Source of the DNA: Sphingomonadaceae bacterium
GTDB taxonomy: Bacteria; Pseudomonadota; Alphaproteobacteria; Sphingomonadales; Sphingomonadaceae
Direction: 5' to 3'
DNA length: 64,000 bases
Assembly (NCBI GenBank): GCA_947477745.1
Contig: CANJUF010000001.1
Coordinates: 124,001-188,000, forward strand
Position numbers and translations under genes: made by a program. Within the stretch, counting starts at the first letter, position 1; each line of letters begins with the position of its first letter. The notes below the pieces were generated by a model. The model did not search any database. It was not told where the DNA came from and saw only the letters and a list, made by a program, of their open reading frames with translations. Of the stretch, positions 20,559 to 29,320 are shown piece by piece.

Positions 20559-21362
20559 TTACGCGGTTTGCTTGGAGCCGACAAAGGCCTGGACGGCGCT
20601 CGCGACGGCGTCAGGCTTGTCGAGGAATGCGAAGTGGCCTGCCCCGGCGATCACCTCAAGGCGGGCATCGGGCAGTGCAGCGGCATAGTCTTGCGCATAT
20701 TGGCGATTGGCGAGCTTGTCCTGATCGCCCCACAGCACCAGCGTCGGCACGGACGCACGGTGGATGCGCCCCTTCAAGTTGCGACTGTAAAGGTAAGGCG
20801 ACCAGCCCACCTTCACGAACATCTCGCGGTTGCGCGCGGCACGCAGCGCAATGTCCCGTTCGACCGATGGCCAGTCCCGCCCGTCCATTGGCTCGCTCGC
20901 GGAGAAGAACGCGCTCCACTGCGACGGCAGGTCCTGGAAGATGTCGGGGAATTGGCGAACGGTCGGATCGGTGGTGAACCGCAGGCCCAGCGGATTGTCG
21001 AGCACCAGCCGCGCCACGCGCGGGCTTGCCTTGGTCGCCAGTTCGACTGCCGCCCAGCCGCCAAGCGAACTGCCGAGCACGGTGACATCGTTGAGATCGA
21101 GCGCCTCGATCAGGTCGAGCAGGACATAGGTCATGTCGTCGACCGACTTGATGAAGCCCGCAGTCTCGCTCGTGCCGAAGCCGGGCATTGCGGGCATGAC
21201 CACGCGGTTCGTCTTGGTCAGCGCCTTGACCAGCGCCAGATCGGGGCTCGGCCCTTCGCTGGAGTGGAGGTAAAGCACGACCGGGCCCTGGCCCTCGTCG
21301 AAATACTCGAGCTGAAGCCCGGATACGGTAATCTGCTTGGGCAAAGCGGCAGGATAGTACAT
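20559..21362 (-). CDS. Alpha/beta hydrolase
   Basis: 267 residues. The nucleophile elbow GSSLGGW supplies the Ser, WGDQDKLA the likely acid and AGAGHFAFLDKP the His, giving the complete triad. The oxyanion region is YLHSSEGPSPD. There is no signal peptide, so it is cytoplasmic. It is the first gene of a two-gene unit with the LLM monooxygenase. Carboxylesterase, lactonase or C-C hydrolase activities are all possible. Confidence 0.9.
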   Translation of the reverse strand: MYYPAALPKQITVSGLQLEYFDEGQGPVVLYLHSSEGPSPDLALVKALTKTNRVVMPAMPGFGTSETAGFIKSVDDMTYVLLDLIEALDLNDVTVLGSSLGGWAAVELATKASPRVARLVLDNPLGLRFTTDPTVRQFPDIFQDLPSQWSAFFSASEPMDGRDWPSVERDIALRAARNREMFVKVGWSPYLYSRNLKGRIHRASVPTLVLWGDQDKLANRQYAQDYAAALPDARLEVIAGAGHFAFLDKPDAVASAVQAFVGSKQTA

Positions 21363-21554
21363 CGCCTGTTTTCTCCCTTTCCCGCTTGATGGTTACGGCG
21401 ACATCGCGCCGGCGTGACTGACGTGCGGGGGCATTCTTGTGCCGGGCAAAGTGACCCAAATCGCAAGGCAAGACAACTCAAGCACCCGGATTCGGGCGAC
21501 TTCCATATATACAGAGTTTCGGTCTGGCGACTGGCGGGCGGCGACCCGGCAGGA

Positions 21555-22571
21555 TCAGTAACGCCGCGACACCGCAAACAGCGCGGCCTGCGCCATCGCA
21601 TTGCGTGCTTCGCCAGCCGGGAAGCCGGCAATTGCATCGATCGCCCGCTGCGCGAAATAGCGCGCCCGCTCGCGCGTCGCGAGCACGGCCTCGTGGCGGT
21701 TGATGAGTATGACCGCGTGAGCGAGATCCTCGTCGTCGCAGCGGAAACCGGTGATGGCATCGCGCCAGAACCCGCGCTCTTCCTCGGTGCCGCGCGCATA
21801 GGCCAGGATCACCGGCAAGGTCATCTTGCCTTCGCGGAAATCGTCGCCCTTGTCCTTGCCCGATTCGCCGCTGTCCGAATCGTAATCGATCGCATCGTCG
21901 ACAAGCTGGAAGGCGATGCCCAGGTTGCGGCCATATTCCTCGAGCGCGCGCTCCTCGGCCTCGCTGCATTCCGCGATCACCGCCGGGATGCGGGTCGCGG
22001 CGGCAAACAGCGCGGCGGTCTTGGCACCGACGATCGACAGGTAGCGCTCCTCGCTGGTCTCGATCTGGCGCTGCGCGGTAAGCTGATCGACCTCGCCCTC
22101 GGCGATCACTGCCGACGCGCCCGACAGGATCTTGAGCACGCGCAGCGACCCATCCTCGACCATCAACTCGAAGGCCCGGCTGAACAGGAAATCACCAACC
22201 AGCACCGTCGCGGGATTGCCGAAAACGATATTCGCGCTCGCCTTGCCGCGCCTGAGGTCGGAACCGTCGACGACATCGTCGTGCAGGAGCGTGGCGGTGT
22301 GGATGAACTCGACCGCCGCCGCCAGCTTGTAATGGCGAGTACCCTGATAACCGCACAACTCGGCCCCGGCGATCGTCAGCATCGGCCGCATGCGCTTGCC
22401 GCCGCCCGAGATCAGATGTCCGGCAAGCGCGGGGATGAGCGGAATTTCGCTCTGCATCCGCTCAAGGATCACGGCGTTGACCGAATTCATCCCCGCCGCC
22501 GTCAGTGACAGCATCGGTTGCAGCGAAGGTTCGCTCGCCCCGGGGCGCAATTGCACGATTTCGGCACTCAT
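21555..22571 (-). CDS. Long-chain polyprenyl diphosphate synthase
   Basis: 338 residues from MSAEIVQLRPGASEP; the upstream part of the track ORF overlaps the divergent chorismate mutase and is rejected. Both aspartate-rich motifs are present: LLHDDVVDGSDLRRG (first) and QLVDDAIDYD (second), together with GGGKRMRP. It elongates FPP with IPP to make the side chain of ubiquinone, probably decaprenyl in this order. Divergent from the chorismate mutase gene. Confidence 0.94.
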   Translation of the reverse strand: MSAEIVQLRPGASEPSLQPMLSLTAAGMNSVNAVILERMQSEIPLIPALAGHLISGGGKRMRPMLTIAGAELCGYQGTRHYKLAAAVEFIHTATLLHDDVVDGSDLRRGKASANIVFGNPATVLVGDFLFSRAFELMVEDGSLRVLKILSGASAVIAEGEVDQLTAQRQIETSEERYLSIVGAKTAALFAAATRIPAVIAECSEAEERALEEYGRNLGIAFQLVDDAIDYDSDSGESGKDKGDDFREGKMTLPVILAYARGTEEERGFWRDAITGFRCDDEDLAHAVILINRHEAVLATRERARYFAQRAIDAIAGFPAGEARNAMAQAALFAVSRRY

Positions 22572-22704
22572 CGCCGCGTCGCATTGCGCTTTGGCAGTCC
22601 GATGGCAAGTGCAAAGGTTAATCGCCGTGCTTGCACTGCACGCAATCGGACGATGACAAAGCCGATGACAAAGCCGCCGCGCCTCTGCTAGCCGCTTGGC
22701 TGTC

Positions 22705-23007
22705 ATGACTGAGCAAGCCCCCACAATCGACCCGGTCCTCGCCGGATACCGTTCGAGCATCGACAATATCGATGCCGCGCTCATCCACATGCTGGCCGAA
22801 CGCTTCCGCATCACCAAGGCAGTGGGGGCCTACAAGGCCGAGATGAAGCTGCCGCCGTCCGATCCGGTGCGCGAGGAGCGGCAGATCGCGCGGATGCGCG
22901 GGCTGGCCGAGCTGGCACAGCTCGATCCGGAATTTTCCGAAAAGTTCCTGCGCTTCATCATCGAGGAAGTGATCCGCCATCACGAGCAGGCGCAGGACGA
23001 GGGCTGA
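22705..23007 (+). CDS. Chorismate mutase, AroQ type
   Basis: 100 residues, the size of a single-domain AroQ-class mutase. It has IDNIDAALIHMLAERFRIT, KAVGAYKAEMKLPPSDPVREE and a C-terminal helix with FLRFIIEEVIRHHE, matching the all-helical fold and the active-site Arg and Lys. It converts chorismate to prephenate for Phe/Tyr synthesis. The ATG at 22705 is preferred over the earlier GTG. It is separated by three bases from the GFA-family gene. Confidence 0.93.
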   Translation: MTEQAPTIDPVLAGYRSSIDNIDAALIHMLAERFRITKAVGAYKAEMKLPPSDPVREERQIARMRGLAELAQLDPEFSEKFLRFIIEEVIRHHEQAQDEG

Positions 23008-23010
23008 CCG

Positions 23011-23370
23011 GTGTCGCGGCCGATGGCGCGATACGATGGCTCGTGCCACTGCGGCGCGGTCCGCTTTACCATCGAGACAGATTTTCCCGAACTGACGACT
23101 TGCGACTGCTCGATCTGCCGCCGCAAGAATGCACTGATGGTCAAGGTTCCCGAGGATCGCGTGACGATCCATTCAGGCGCCGAGAACCTGACTGAATACC
23201 GCTTCCATACCGGCACGGCGCGGCATTTCTTCTGCAAGACTTGCGGCATCTATCCGTTTCACCGCAAGCGCGTGACTCCCGATTACTTCGGGGTCAACGT
23301 GTACTGTCTCGAAGAGTTCGATCCCGAAGGCATCCCGGTGCGCGCAACCGTGGGCAAGGGAATGGCCTGA
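23011..23370 (+). CDS. GFA-family protein (glutathione-dependent formaldehyde-activating enzyme-like)
   Basis: 119 residues with the family's zinc cysteines: GSCHCGAVRF, CDCSICRRKNAL and FFCKTCGIYPFHRKR. Members bind Zn and sometimes glutathione; a formaldehyde role is proven for few. It may start at GTG 23011 (GAGGG at suitable distance) or ATG 23023. It follows chorismate mutase closely and converges on the histidine kinase gene. Confidence 0.88.
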   Translation: MSRPMARYDGSCHCGAVRFTIETDFPELTTCDCSICRRKNALMVKVPEDRVTIHSGAENLTEYRFHTGTARHFFCKTCGIYPFHRKRVTPDYFGVNVYCLEEFDPEGIPVRATVGKGMA

Positions 23371-23388
23371 AAGCAGGCGGCCGAGCCT

Positions 23389-24852
23389 TCAGGCGCGCGG
23401 CAGCTTGAGCTTCACCAGCAGCCCGCCCAGATCCTCGCTCTCATCCAGTTCCGCATCGCCGCCATAGATGCGCACCACGTCGCGCACGATGGCAAGGCCA
23501 AGCCCGGCGCCCGGTTTCTCGGTATCGAGCCGCGCACCGCGATCGAAGATGCGTTCGCGCTCCTGCTCGGGAATGCCGGGGCCGTCGTCCTCAATCCAGA
23601 CTTCGCAGTAAACCGGGTTGTCGGGTTCGGCATCGATGGTCACGAATACCGAGCCGCCGCCGTATTTCGCGGCGTTCTCCATCAGATTGCCGATGATCTC
23701 GTCGAGATCCTGCCGTTCGAGCGCGACCATGGCCTCCTTGTTGCCGGCTAAGTCCAGCCGCACGTCCTCGTAGAGCCGCTCCACCGCGCGCAGCACCGCT
23801 TCGGCGCTGGTGAAGGGATTGGCGCGCGACAGCCCCGCCGAGCGCCGTCCAACCGCGCGGGCACGCGCCAGGTGGTGATCAACCTGGCGGCGCATCACTG
23901 CCGCTTCGCGGATCACCGTATCGGCCAGATCGGGCGCGTGGGCGGTCGCCGCGTTCATCACCACGGTGAGCGGGGTTTTCAGCGCATGAGCGAGGTTGCC
24001 CGCATGAGTGCGCGCCTCCTCGGCCTGCCGGTCGGTGTGTTCGAGCAGCGCATTGAGTTCCTCGACCAGCGGCTGAACTTCAAGCGGCAGCGGCTCGGTC
24101 ACCTTGTTCGATCCGGTCGCGCGCATCTCGGCAAGGCCGCGCCGGATGTGGCGCAGCGGGTAAAGCCCGTACCAGGTCTGCAGACCCGCCATCAGCAGCA
24201 GGCCAATGGCAAGGATCACGAACGAATAGACCAGAATCGAGCGCGTCTGGGCGATCTGCCGGTCGAGGTTCTCGCGGCTCGCGGCGACGGTGAAACGCCA
24301 CTGGGTATCGCTGCCCGGCAGGATTATCGAGCGCTCCAGTACGCGCAGTTCCTCGCCCTCGAACTGTTCGCTGTCGTAGACGTGCGGCTGGGCGTCGAAA
24401 TGCTCGCCATGGGTCTTCAAGGTACGGTCCCACAGCGAGCGCGAGGGGAAATCCTCGTGCCCCTTGCCGGTGATCTGCCAATAAAGACCGCTGTTGGGCT
24501 CGAGGAAGCGCTGGTCGCCCAGCGGGCGGTTGAAGAACACCTCGCCGTCCGGACCGATTTCGGCAGAGCCGATCATGCCGGTGAGCATATAGCCGAGCTG
24601 TTCGTCGAAGTTGCGGGTGATGAGCCCGGTCAGGGTGCGATCGAGCGCGAGCCCGCCGACCAGCAGCAGCACAATGATCCACGCCGAAGCGATCAGCATC
24701 ATGCGCTGCGAAAGCGAGCCGGTGTGCACCGGGGGAGCCGCAGGCAAACTGGTCGCGGCGTCGGGTGTAACTTCCGCAGGCGCAGTATCGCCGCGGCCGC
24801 CATGCACCGCGCTGCGCCCGGCATCGGCGGGAAAGGCAGTCACCTCGTTCAC
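23389..24852 (-). CDS. Two-component sensor histidine kinase
   Basis: 487 residues. A Pro/Ala-rich N-terminal cytoplasmic tail of about 45 residues precedes the first membrane helix (LIASAWIIVLLLVGGLAL), a periplasmic sensor domain of about 140 residues, a second helix (FVILAIGLLLMAGL) and a HAMP linker. The H-box is HAGNLAHALKTPL; N box LMENAAKYG, G1 DDGPGIPEQ and G2 GAGLGLAIV are intact. It starts 22 bp after the response regulator; the layout resembles PhoQ-type sensors. Signal unknown. Confidence 0.93.
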   Translation of the reverse strand: MNEVTAFPADAGRSAVHGGRGDTAPAEVTPDAATSLPAAPPVHTGSLSQRMMLIASAWIIVLLLVGGLALDRTLTGLITRNFDEQLGYMLTGMIGSAEIGPDGEVFFNRPLGDQRFLEPNSGLYWQITGKGHEDFPSRSLWDRTLKTHGEHFDAQPHVYDSEQFEGEELRVLERSIILPGSDTQWRFTVAASRENLDRQIAQTRSILVYSFVILAIGLLLMAGLQTWYGLYPLRHIRRGLAEMRATGSNKVTEPLPLEVQPLVEELNALLEHTDRQAEEARTHAGNLAHALKTPLTVVMNAATAHAPDLADTVIREAAVMRRQVDHHLARARAVGRRSAGLSRANPFTSAEAVLRAVERLYEDVRLDLAGNKEAMVALERQDLDEIIGNLMENAAKYGGGSVFVTIDAEPDNPVYCEVWIEDDGPGIPEQERERIFDRGARLDTEKPGAGLGLAIVRDVVRIYGGDAELDESEDLGGLLVKLKLPRA

Positions 24853-24874
24853 CGAAGGCGCGCCCTGCCCCGGC

Positions 24875-25633
24875 TCAGCCGCGAGGTGCGTCGGCGGGAT
24901 CGTCGAGGCTGTAACCGAGGCCGCGGATCGTGGTTATGACATCGGCGCCCAGCTTCTTGCGGATGCGCGTAACAAAGACCTCGATCGTATTGGAATCGCG
25001 GTCAAAATCCTGATCGTAGATGTGTTCGATCAGCTCGGTGCGGCTGATCACCTTGCCCTTGTGATGCAGAAGGTAGGATAGCAGTTTGTATTCCTGCGCG
25101 GTGAGCTTGACCGGCTCGCCATCGAGCGTGACCCGGCCCGACCGGGTATCGAGGCGCACGCCGCCCGCAGTCAATTCGGACGAGGTATTGCCCGAAGCAC
25201 GGCGGATCAATGCGCGCAGCCGCGCAATCAATTCCTCGGTCTGGAACGGCTTGGCGAGATAATCGTCGGCGCCGGCATCGAGGCCCGCGACCTTGTCCGA
25301 CCAGCTGTCGCGCGCGGTGAGCACGAGCACCGGGAATGTCCGGCCTTCCTTGCGCCACATGCCCAGCACCGAAAGCCCGTCGATCTCGGGCAGGCCAAGA
25401 TCGAGGATCACGGCATCGTATTCCTCGGTCGAGCCCATGAAATGCCCATCCTCGCCATCGCGCGAGAGGTCTACAGCATAGCCGGTCTGCTCGAGCGTGG
25501 TCTTGAGCTGGTTGCCGAGCGTGGGCTCATCCTCGACGATCAGGATGTGCAATTTGGAGGTCTCCCCTTGTGAACCGCGTCCGAAATGGGCCGAAACGCC
25601 CTCAACGTCAAGCAAACCGGGCAGCCTTGTCAT
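24875..25633 (-). CDS. OmpR-family response regulator
   Basis: 252 residues from ATG 25633, whose codon overlaps the stop of the upstream PepSY gene (TGATG), arguing for coupling. A TTG at 25552 directly before HILIVEDEP would give the usual 225-residue size and also has GGGGAGA upstream, so the start is uncertain. The receiver domain carries the phospho-acceptor in DAVILDLGLPE and the conserved Lys in YLAKPF; the C-terminal winged helix has SRTELIEHIYDQDFDRDSNT. Cognate partner of the adjacent kinase. Confidence 0.93.
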   Translation of the reverse strand: MTRLPGLLDVEGVSAHFGRGSQGETSKLHILIVEDEPTLGNQLKTTLEQTGYAVDLSRDGEDGHFMGSTEEYDAVILDLGLPEIDGLSVLGMWRKEGRTFPVLVLTARDSWSDKVAGLDAGADDYLAKPFQTEELIARLRALIRRASGNTSSELTAGGVRLDTRSGRVTLDGEPVKLTAQEYKLLSYLLHHKGKVISRTELIEHIYDQDFDRDSNTIEVFVTRIRKKLGADVITTIRGLGYSLDDPADAPRG

Positions 25634-25938
25634 CAGCGCGAATGGTTGAGAATTTTGGCGCTGCGCGCATCGACATCGACGAACTCGACCTTGCCGTCCT
25701 TGATGAACTTGAGCCGGTAGGCCATCGCAATCGGGTCATATTCCGGGCCGAGATACTGCATGCCCTTCATCCGGGGCAGGATGAGCTGCTCTATCTGGCG
25801 CAACGAACGTACCGAACCGGTCTTGCGCTGCTCGCGCACCTGGCCCTGTTCGTTGTTGGGCTCGGCCGGCGCCGGCACGGCGGATGCGGCAAGCAGGACC
25901 GGCAGCACGAACAGCATCGATGCGTGGTGGTGTTTCAT
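25633..25938 (-). CDS. Small exported PepSY-like protein
   Basis: 101 residues: a signal peptide (FVLPVLLAASAVPAPAEP) and a short beta-alpha domain with YDPIAMAYRLKFIKDGKVEFVDVDARSAKI, the shape of PepSY repeats that bind or inhibit periplasmic partners. It is the first gene of the operon with the response regulator and sensor kinase, and its stop overlaps the next start. It could modulate the sensor domain in the periplasm; that is inference from context. Confidence 0.8.
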   Translation of the reverse strand: MKHHHASMLFVLPVLLAASAVPAPAEPNNEQGQVREQRKTGSVRSLRQIEQLILPRMKGMQYLGPEYDPIAMAYRLKFIKDGKVEFVDVDARSAKILNHSR

Positions 25939-26071
25939 TATGCCCGGTGACTAGGCCGAAAGACTTGAACATGCAGTGAATGTTGGAATCTGGTAGGTTC
26001 TTTGTCTGATCCGAAATTCCGCCAGATGCGGTTTTCGGATCGTTCGGCACTAGCCCACTCGCATAAAACTT

Positions 26072-26805
26072 TCAGCCGGTCATTTCATACTTCACCGTCA
26101 GGTTGACCCCGGTGCCGACCCGGCCCGGCTCGATCTTGGTTGCCTCGCCGCCGCGTTCCGCCGTGACCGTGATCGCCTGGGCCGAGACGGGCATCGGTCC
26201 CATCTGCTGGTAGACTTCCGAGATCTCGAGGATGCGGACGCCGCGATAGCCAGCCATCTGCGCATATTCATTCGCCTGCACCTGGGCGTGGGCAAAAGCG
26301 GCCTTGCGCGCGGCAGCCTTGGCGGCGGCATCCTTTCGAGCGTAAAATTGGGGCCATAGAGGTTGTTCGCTCCAGCCGAGACCAGCGCGTCGAGCGTCTC
26401 TCCCACCTTGTCGAGCTTGCGCAGCGTGACATTGACCGAATTGCTCGCATCATAGCCCAGCAGCACCGGCGGCTGGCTGTCGTTGCGGTACTGATACTGC
26501 GCATTGAGGCTGAAATTGGCGGTCTGGATATCCTCGCGCGCGATCCCGAGCTGGCGCAGTCGGGCAATCACCTTGTCCATCTGCTCGGCATTGCGGCGCA
26601 GTGCCTCGCTCGCGGTAGGGGCGCGCACGGTAACCCCTGCCCCGACATTGGCCGTATCGGGCGGTGACTGGACAATCTCGGTCAATGTCAGTTCGATCAC
26701 CGGGTTCTTGACTGCGATCTCGATCTGCGCGGCACCGGCAGCAACTGGCATGACGGCGCCCATTCCAATTGCGGCAAGGGCAAGGGTGCGAACTGTATTG
26801 GTCAT
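26072..26805 (-). pseudogene. SIMPL-domain (DUF541) periplasmic protein with a frameshift
   Basis: Two ORFs make one protein. The first (from 26805) has a signal peptide, then the SIMPL core through GPNFTLER, after which the frame becomes Arg/Pro-rich nonsense. The second frame (to 26072) continues ANEYAQMAGYRGVRILEISE and ends VNLTVKYEMTG, typical of the family C-terminus. The switch lies near 26334-26336 in the minus-strand run GAAAGG; restoring one base gives a continuous DAAAKAAARKAAFAHAQ linker. Either a recent one-base deletion or a sequencing error. Intact length would be about 244 residues. Confidence 0.8.
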
Positions 26806-26918
26806 GGCAGTCCTTTCTGGGCAGGTTTATCGTCGCCACCGAAACGGCCCGGCCATCTAGGCGGTTCCACCTGAACGGCGCTTGTAAAAGCACTCGAGAA
26901 CCCCCTAAGGGCCGCGCC

Positions 26919-28751
26919 ATGGCAGTTGCACCCATTTTGAGCTGGGAAGGCCTTGGCCTGATCCAGGGATCGGGCTGGCTGTTCCAGGAGCTTGGCCTTC
27001 ACATCGGCCCGCGCGACCGGCTGGCGCTGATAGGCCGCAACGGCGCGGGCAAGACCACGCTGCTGCGCCTGATCGCGGGCCAGGTCGAGGCGGACCGGGG
27101 CCTGCGCTCGGTCCAGCCGGGGACACGGATCGTCCTGCTCGAACAGGACCCGTTCTTCACGGGCTTCGATACCCTGCTCGATTTCGCGCTCTCGGGAGAT
27201 GACGCTCCGCCCCGCCACGAGGTCGAATCCATCGCCGGCCAACTCGGCATCGACCTGTCGCGCGATGCGAACAGCGCCAGCGGCGGCGAGCGTCGCCGCG
27301 CCTCGCTGTGCCGCGCGCTCGCCAGCGAGCCGGACCTGCTGCTGCTTGACGAGCCGACCAACCACCTCGATCTGGCCGCGATCGACTGGCTTGAATCGTG
27401 GCTGGCGCGCTACAAGGGCGCGTTCGTCGTCATCAGCCACGACCGCACTTTCCTTACCCGGCTGACCAATGCGACGCTGTGGCTCGATAGGGGATCGCTG
27501 CGCCGCAAGGACGTCGGCTTCGGCGGCTACGAAGCATGGGAAGAGCAGGTCTATGCCGAAGAGGCGCGTGCCGCCGAAAAGCTCGACGCCCGGCTGAAGC
27601 TCGAGGCGCACTGGCTCGAGCGCGGCGTCACAGCGCGGCGCAAGCGCAATCAGGGCAGGCTGGAGAAGCTGTGGGAGATGCGCGCCCAGCGCGCCGCCAT
27701 GCTCAATCCAGCCGGCACTGCAAAGCTCAAGATCGTGGCCGACGACGCGAAAACCAAGTCGGTGATCGTCGCGGGACATGTGACCAAGGCGTTCGGCGAG
27801 CGCACGATCATCAAGGATTTCACGCTGCGCATCCAGCGCGGCGACCGCATCGGCATCGTCGGTGCCAATGGCTCGGGCAAGACCACGCTGCTCAAGCTGC
27901 TGACCGGCGAGATCGAACCCGATCAGGGGACGGTGACCCGCGCCAAGACCTTGACCGGCACGGTGATCGACCAGCAGCGCAGCCTGCTCTCTCCTGAAAA
28001 GCGCCTGCGCGACGTTCTCGCCGAGGGCGGTGACTGGATCGACGTTCGCGGCGTGCGCAAACACGTTCAGGGCTATCTCAAGGAATTCCTGTTCGATCCC
28101 GGCATGGTCGATGCCAAGGTCGGCACGCTATCGGGCGGCGAACGCTCGCGCCTGCTGCTCGCGCGCGAGTTCGCAAGGCGCTCGAACCTGCTGGTGCTCG
28201 ACGAGCCGACCAACGACCTTGACCTCGAAACCCTCGACCTGCTGCAGGAAGTTATCGCCGATTACGACGGCACCGTGCTTATCGTCAGCCACGACCGCGA
28301 TTTTCTCGACCGCACGGTCACCATCACGCTCGGCCTCGATGGGACCGGCCACATCGACGTCATCGCGGGCGGCTATGCCGATTGGGAAGCCAAGCGCAGG
28401 CCGCTGCCCGAAAAGAATGTTCGAAAAGCTGCCCTCCCGCTTGCGGGAGGGGCCGGGGGTGGGCCTCAGAAGTCAGACAAAACTGCACCCCAACCCGCTC
28501 CCGCAAGCGGGAAGGGGCGAGTCAAACTCACCTACAAGGACCAGCGCGACTACGACCTGCTGCCCGCGCGCATCGAGGAACTCGACGCCCAGATCGCCCG
28601 CGACGAGGCGGCGCTTGCCGATGCAGACCTCTACACCCGCGATCCGTCGCGGTTTGCCGCGCTGACCGAGGCGCTCGAGGCTGCGCGTGCCGAGAAGGAC
28701 GCGGCGGAGCAGCGCTGGCTGGAGCTCGCGGAGATGGTCGAAGGCGCATGA
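26919..28751 (+). CDS. ABC-F family ATP-binding protein, Uup-like
   Basis: 610 residues with two ATPase domains and no membrane segments. Walker A: GRNGAGKTTLL and GANGSGKTTLL. Signatures: ASGGERRR and LSGGERSRL; Walker B LLLDEPTNHLDL and LVLDEPTNDLDL. The C-terminal region (KLTYKDQRDYDLLPARIEELD) is the Uup-type coiled coil. ABC-F proteins act on the ribosome or, for Uup, affect branch migration. The linker before the coiled coil contains an in-frame palindromic repeat (see separate entry). The ATG at 26919 is chosen where homology begins. Confidence 0.94.
   Translation: MAVAPILSWEGLGLIQGSGWLFQELGLHIGPRDRLALIGRNGAGKTTLLRLIAGQVEADRGLRSVQPGTRIVLLEQDPFFTGFDTLLDFALSGDDAPPRHEVESIAGQLGIDLSRDANSASGGERRRASLCRALASEPDLLLLDEPTNHLDLAAIDWLESWLARYKGAFVVISHDRTFLTRLTNATLWLDRGSLRRKDVGFGGYEAWEEQVYAEEARAAEKLDARLKLEAHWLERGVTARRKRNQGRLEKLWEMRAQRAAMLNPAGTAKLKIVADDAKTKSVIVAGHVTKAFGERTIIKDFTLRIQRGDRIGIVGANGSGKTTLLKLLTGEIEPDQGTVTRAKTLTGTVIDQQRSLLSPEKRLRDVLAEGGDWIDVRGVRKHVQGYLKEFLFDPGMVDAKVGTLSGGERSRLLLAREFARRSNLLVLDEPTNDLDLETLDLLQEVIADYDGTVLIVSHDRDFLDRTVTITLGLDGTGHIDVIAGGYADWEAKRRPLPEKNVRKAALPLAGGAGGGPQKSDKTAPQPAPASGKGRVKLTYKDQRDYDLLPARIEELDAQIARDEAALADADLYTRDPSRFAALTEALEAARAEKDAAEQRWLELAEMVEGA
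28432..28516. repeat. Palindromic repeat element inserted in frame in the ABC-F gene
   Basis: CCCTCCCGCTTGCGGGAGGGG and, inverted about 40 bp later, CCCGCTCCCGCAAGCGGGAAGGGG form a large composite palindrome; each arm is itself a hairpin. It resembles the short REP-like elements dispersed in sphingomonad intergenic DNA. Here it lies inside the coding frame and encodes a Gly/Pro/Ala-rich spacer (PLAGGAGGG...APASGKG) between the second ATPase domain and the coiled coil, without a stop. Confidence 0.75.
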
Positions 28752-29320
28752 CGCCGCTTCACCGCGAGATTGCCGCTTGCCGCGCCTGCGAAGCGCATCT
28801 TCCGCACGGCACGCGTCCGGTAGTCCAGGTCTCGGTCCGGTCGCGCCTTGCGATTGTCGGGCAGGCGCCCGGAAGCAAGGTCCACGCCAGCGGAGTTCCG
28901 TGGGACGACGCCAGCGGCGACCGCCTGCGCGAATGGACCGGTCTTTCCCGGGAGGAAATGTACGATCCCGAGTTCGTTGCGCTCGTGCCGATGGGGTTCT
29001 GCTATCCCGGAAAAGCGAGCGGCGGCGATATGCCGCCACGCAAGGAATGCGCGCCGCTTTGGCACAGCCGCGTTTGGCATGCCGCACCGCAGGTCCGCCT
29101 GACCTTGCTCGTGGGAACCTATGCGCAGGCCGCTTACCTGCCGCAGACCAGAGGTATGCCCCTGACCCGGCGCGTCCGCGCGTTCGAAACGTTCCTGCCG
29201 CGATATTTCCCGCTGCCGCATCCCGCTTGGCGCAGCACCCTGTTCATGCGCGCAAATCCATGGTTCGAGGATGAGGTTCTGCCTATCCTACGAGAGGCTG
29301 TCTCGGCCGCGTTTGCCTAA
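28748..29320 (+). CDS. Uracil-DNA glycosylase superfamily protein
   Basis: 190 residues; the ATG overlaps the ABC-F stop (ATGA). The N-terminal CRACEAH segment and IVGQAPGSKVHASGVPWDD resemble motif A of family 4-type glycosylases; PLPHPAWRSTLF resembles the C-terminal HPS-type motif with a His followed by Pro. Only two cysteines of an Fe-S cluster set are obvious near the start, so cluster binding is uncertain. It probably acts in DNA base repair or belongs to an uncharacterised branch of the superfamily. Confidence 0.85.
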   Translation: MTPLHREIAACRACEAHLPHGTRPVVQVSVRSRLAIVGQAPGSKVHASGVPWDDASGDRLREWTGLSREEMYDPEFVALVPMGFCYPGKASGGDMPPRKECAPLWHSRVWHAAPQVRLTLLVGTYAQAAYLPQTRGMPLTRRVRAFETFLPRYFPLPHPAWRSTLFMRANPWFEDEVLPILREAVSAAFA

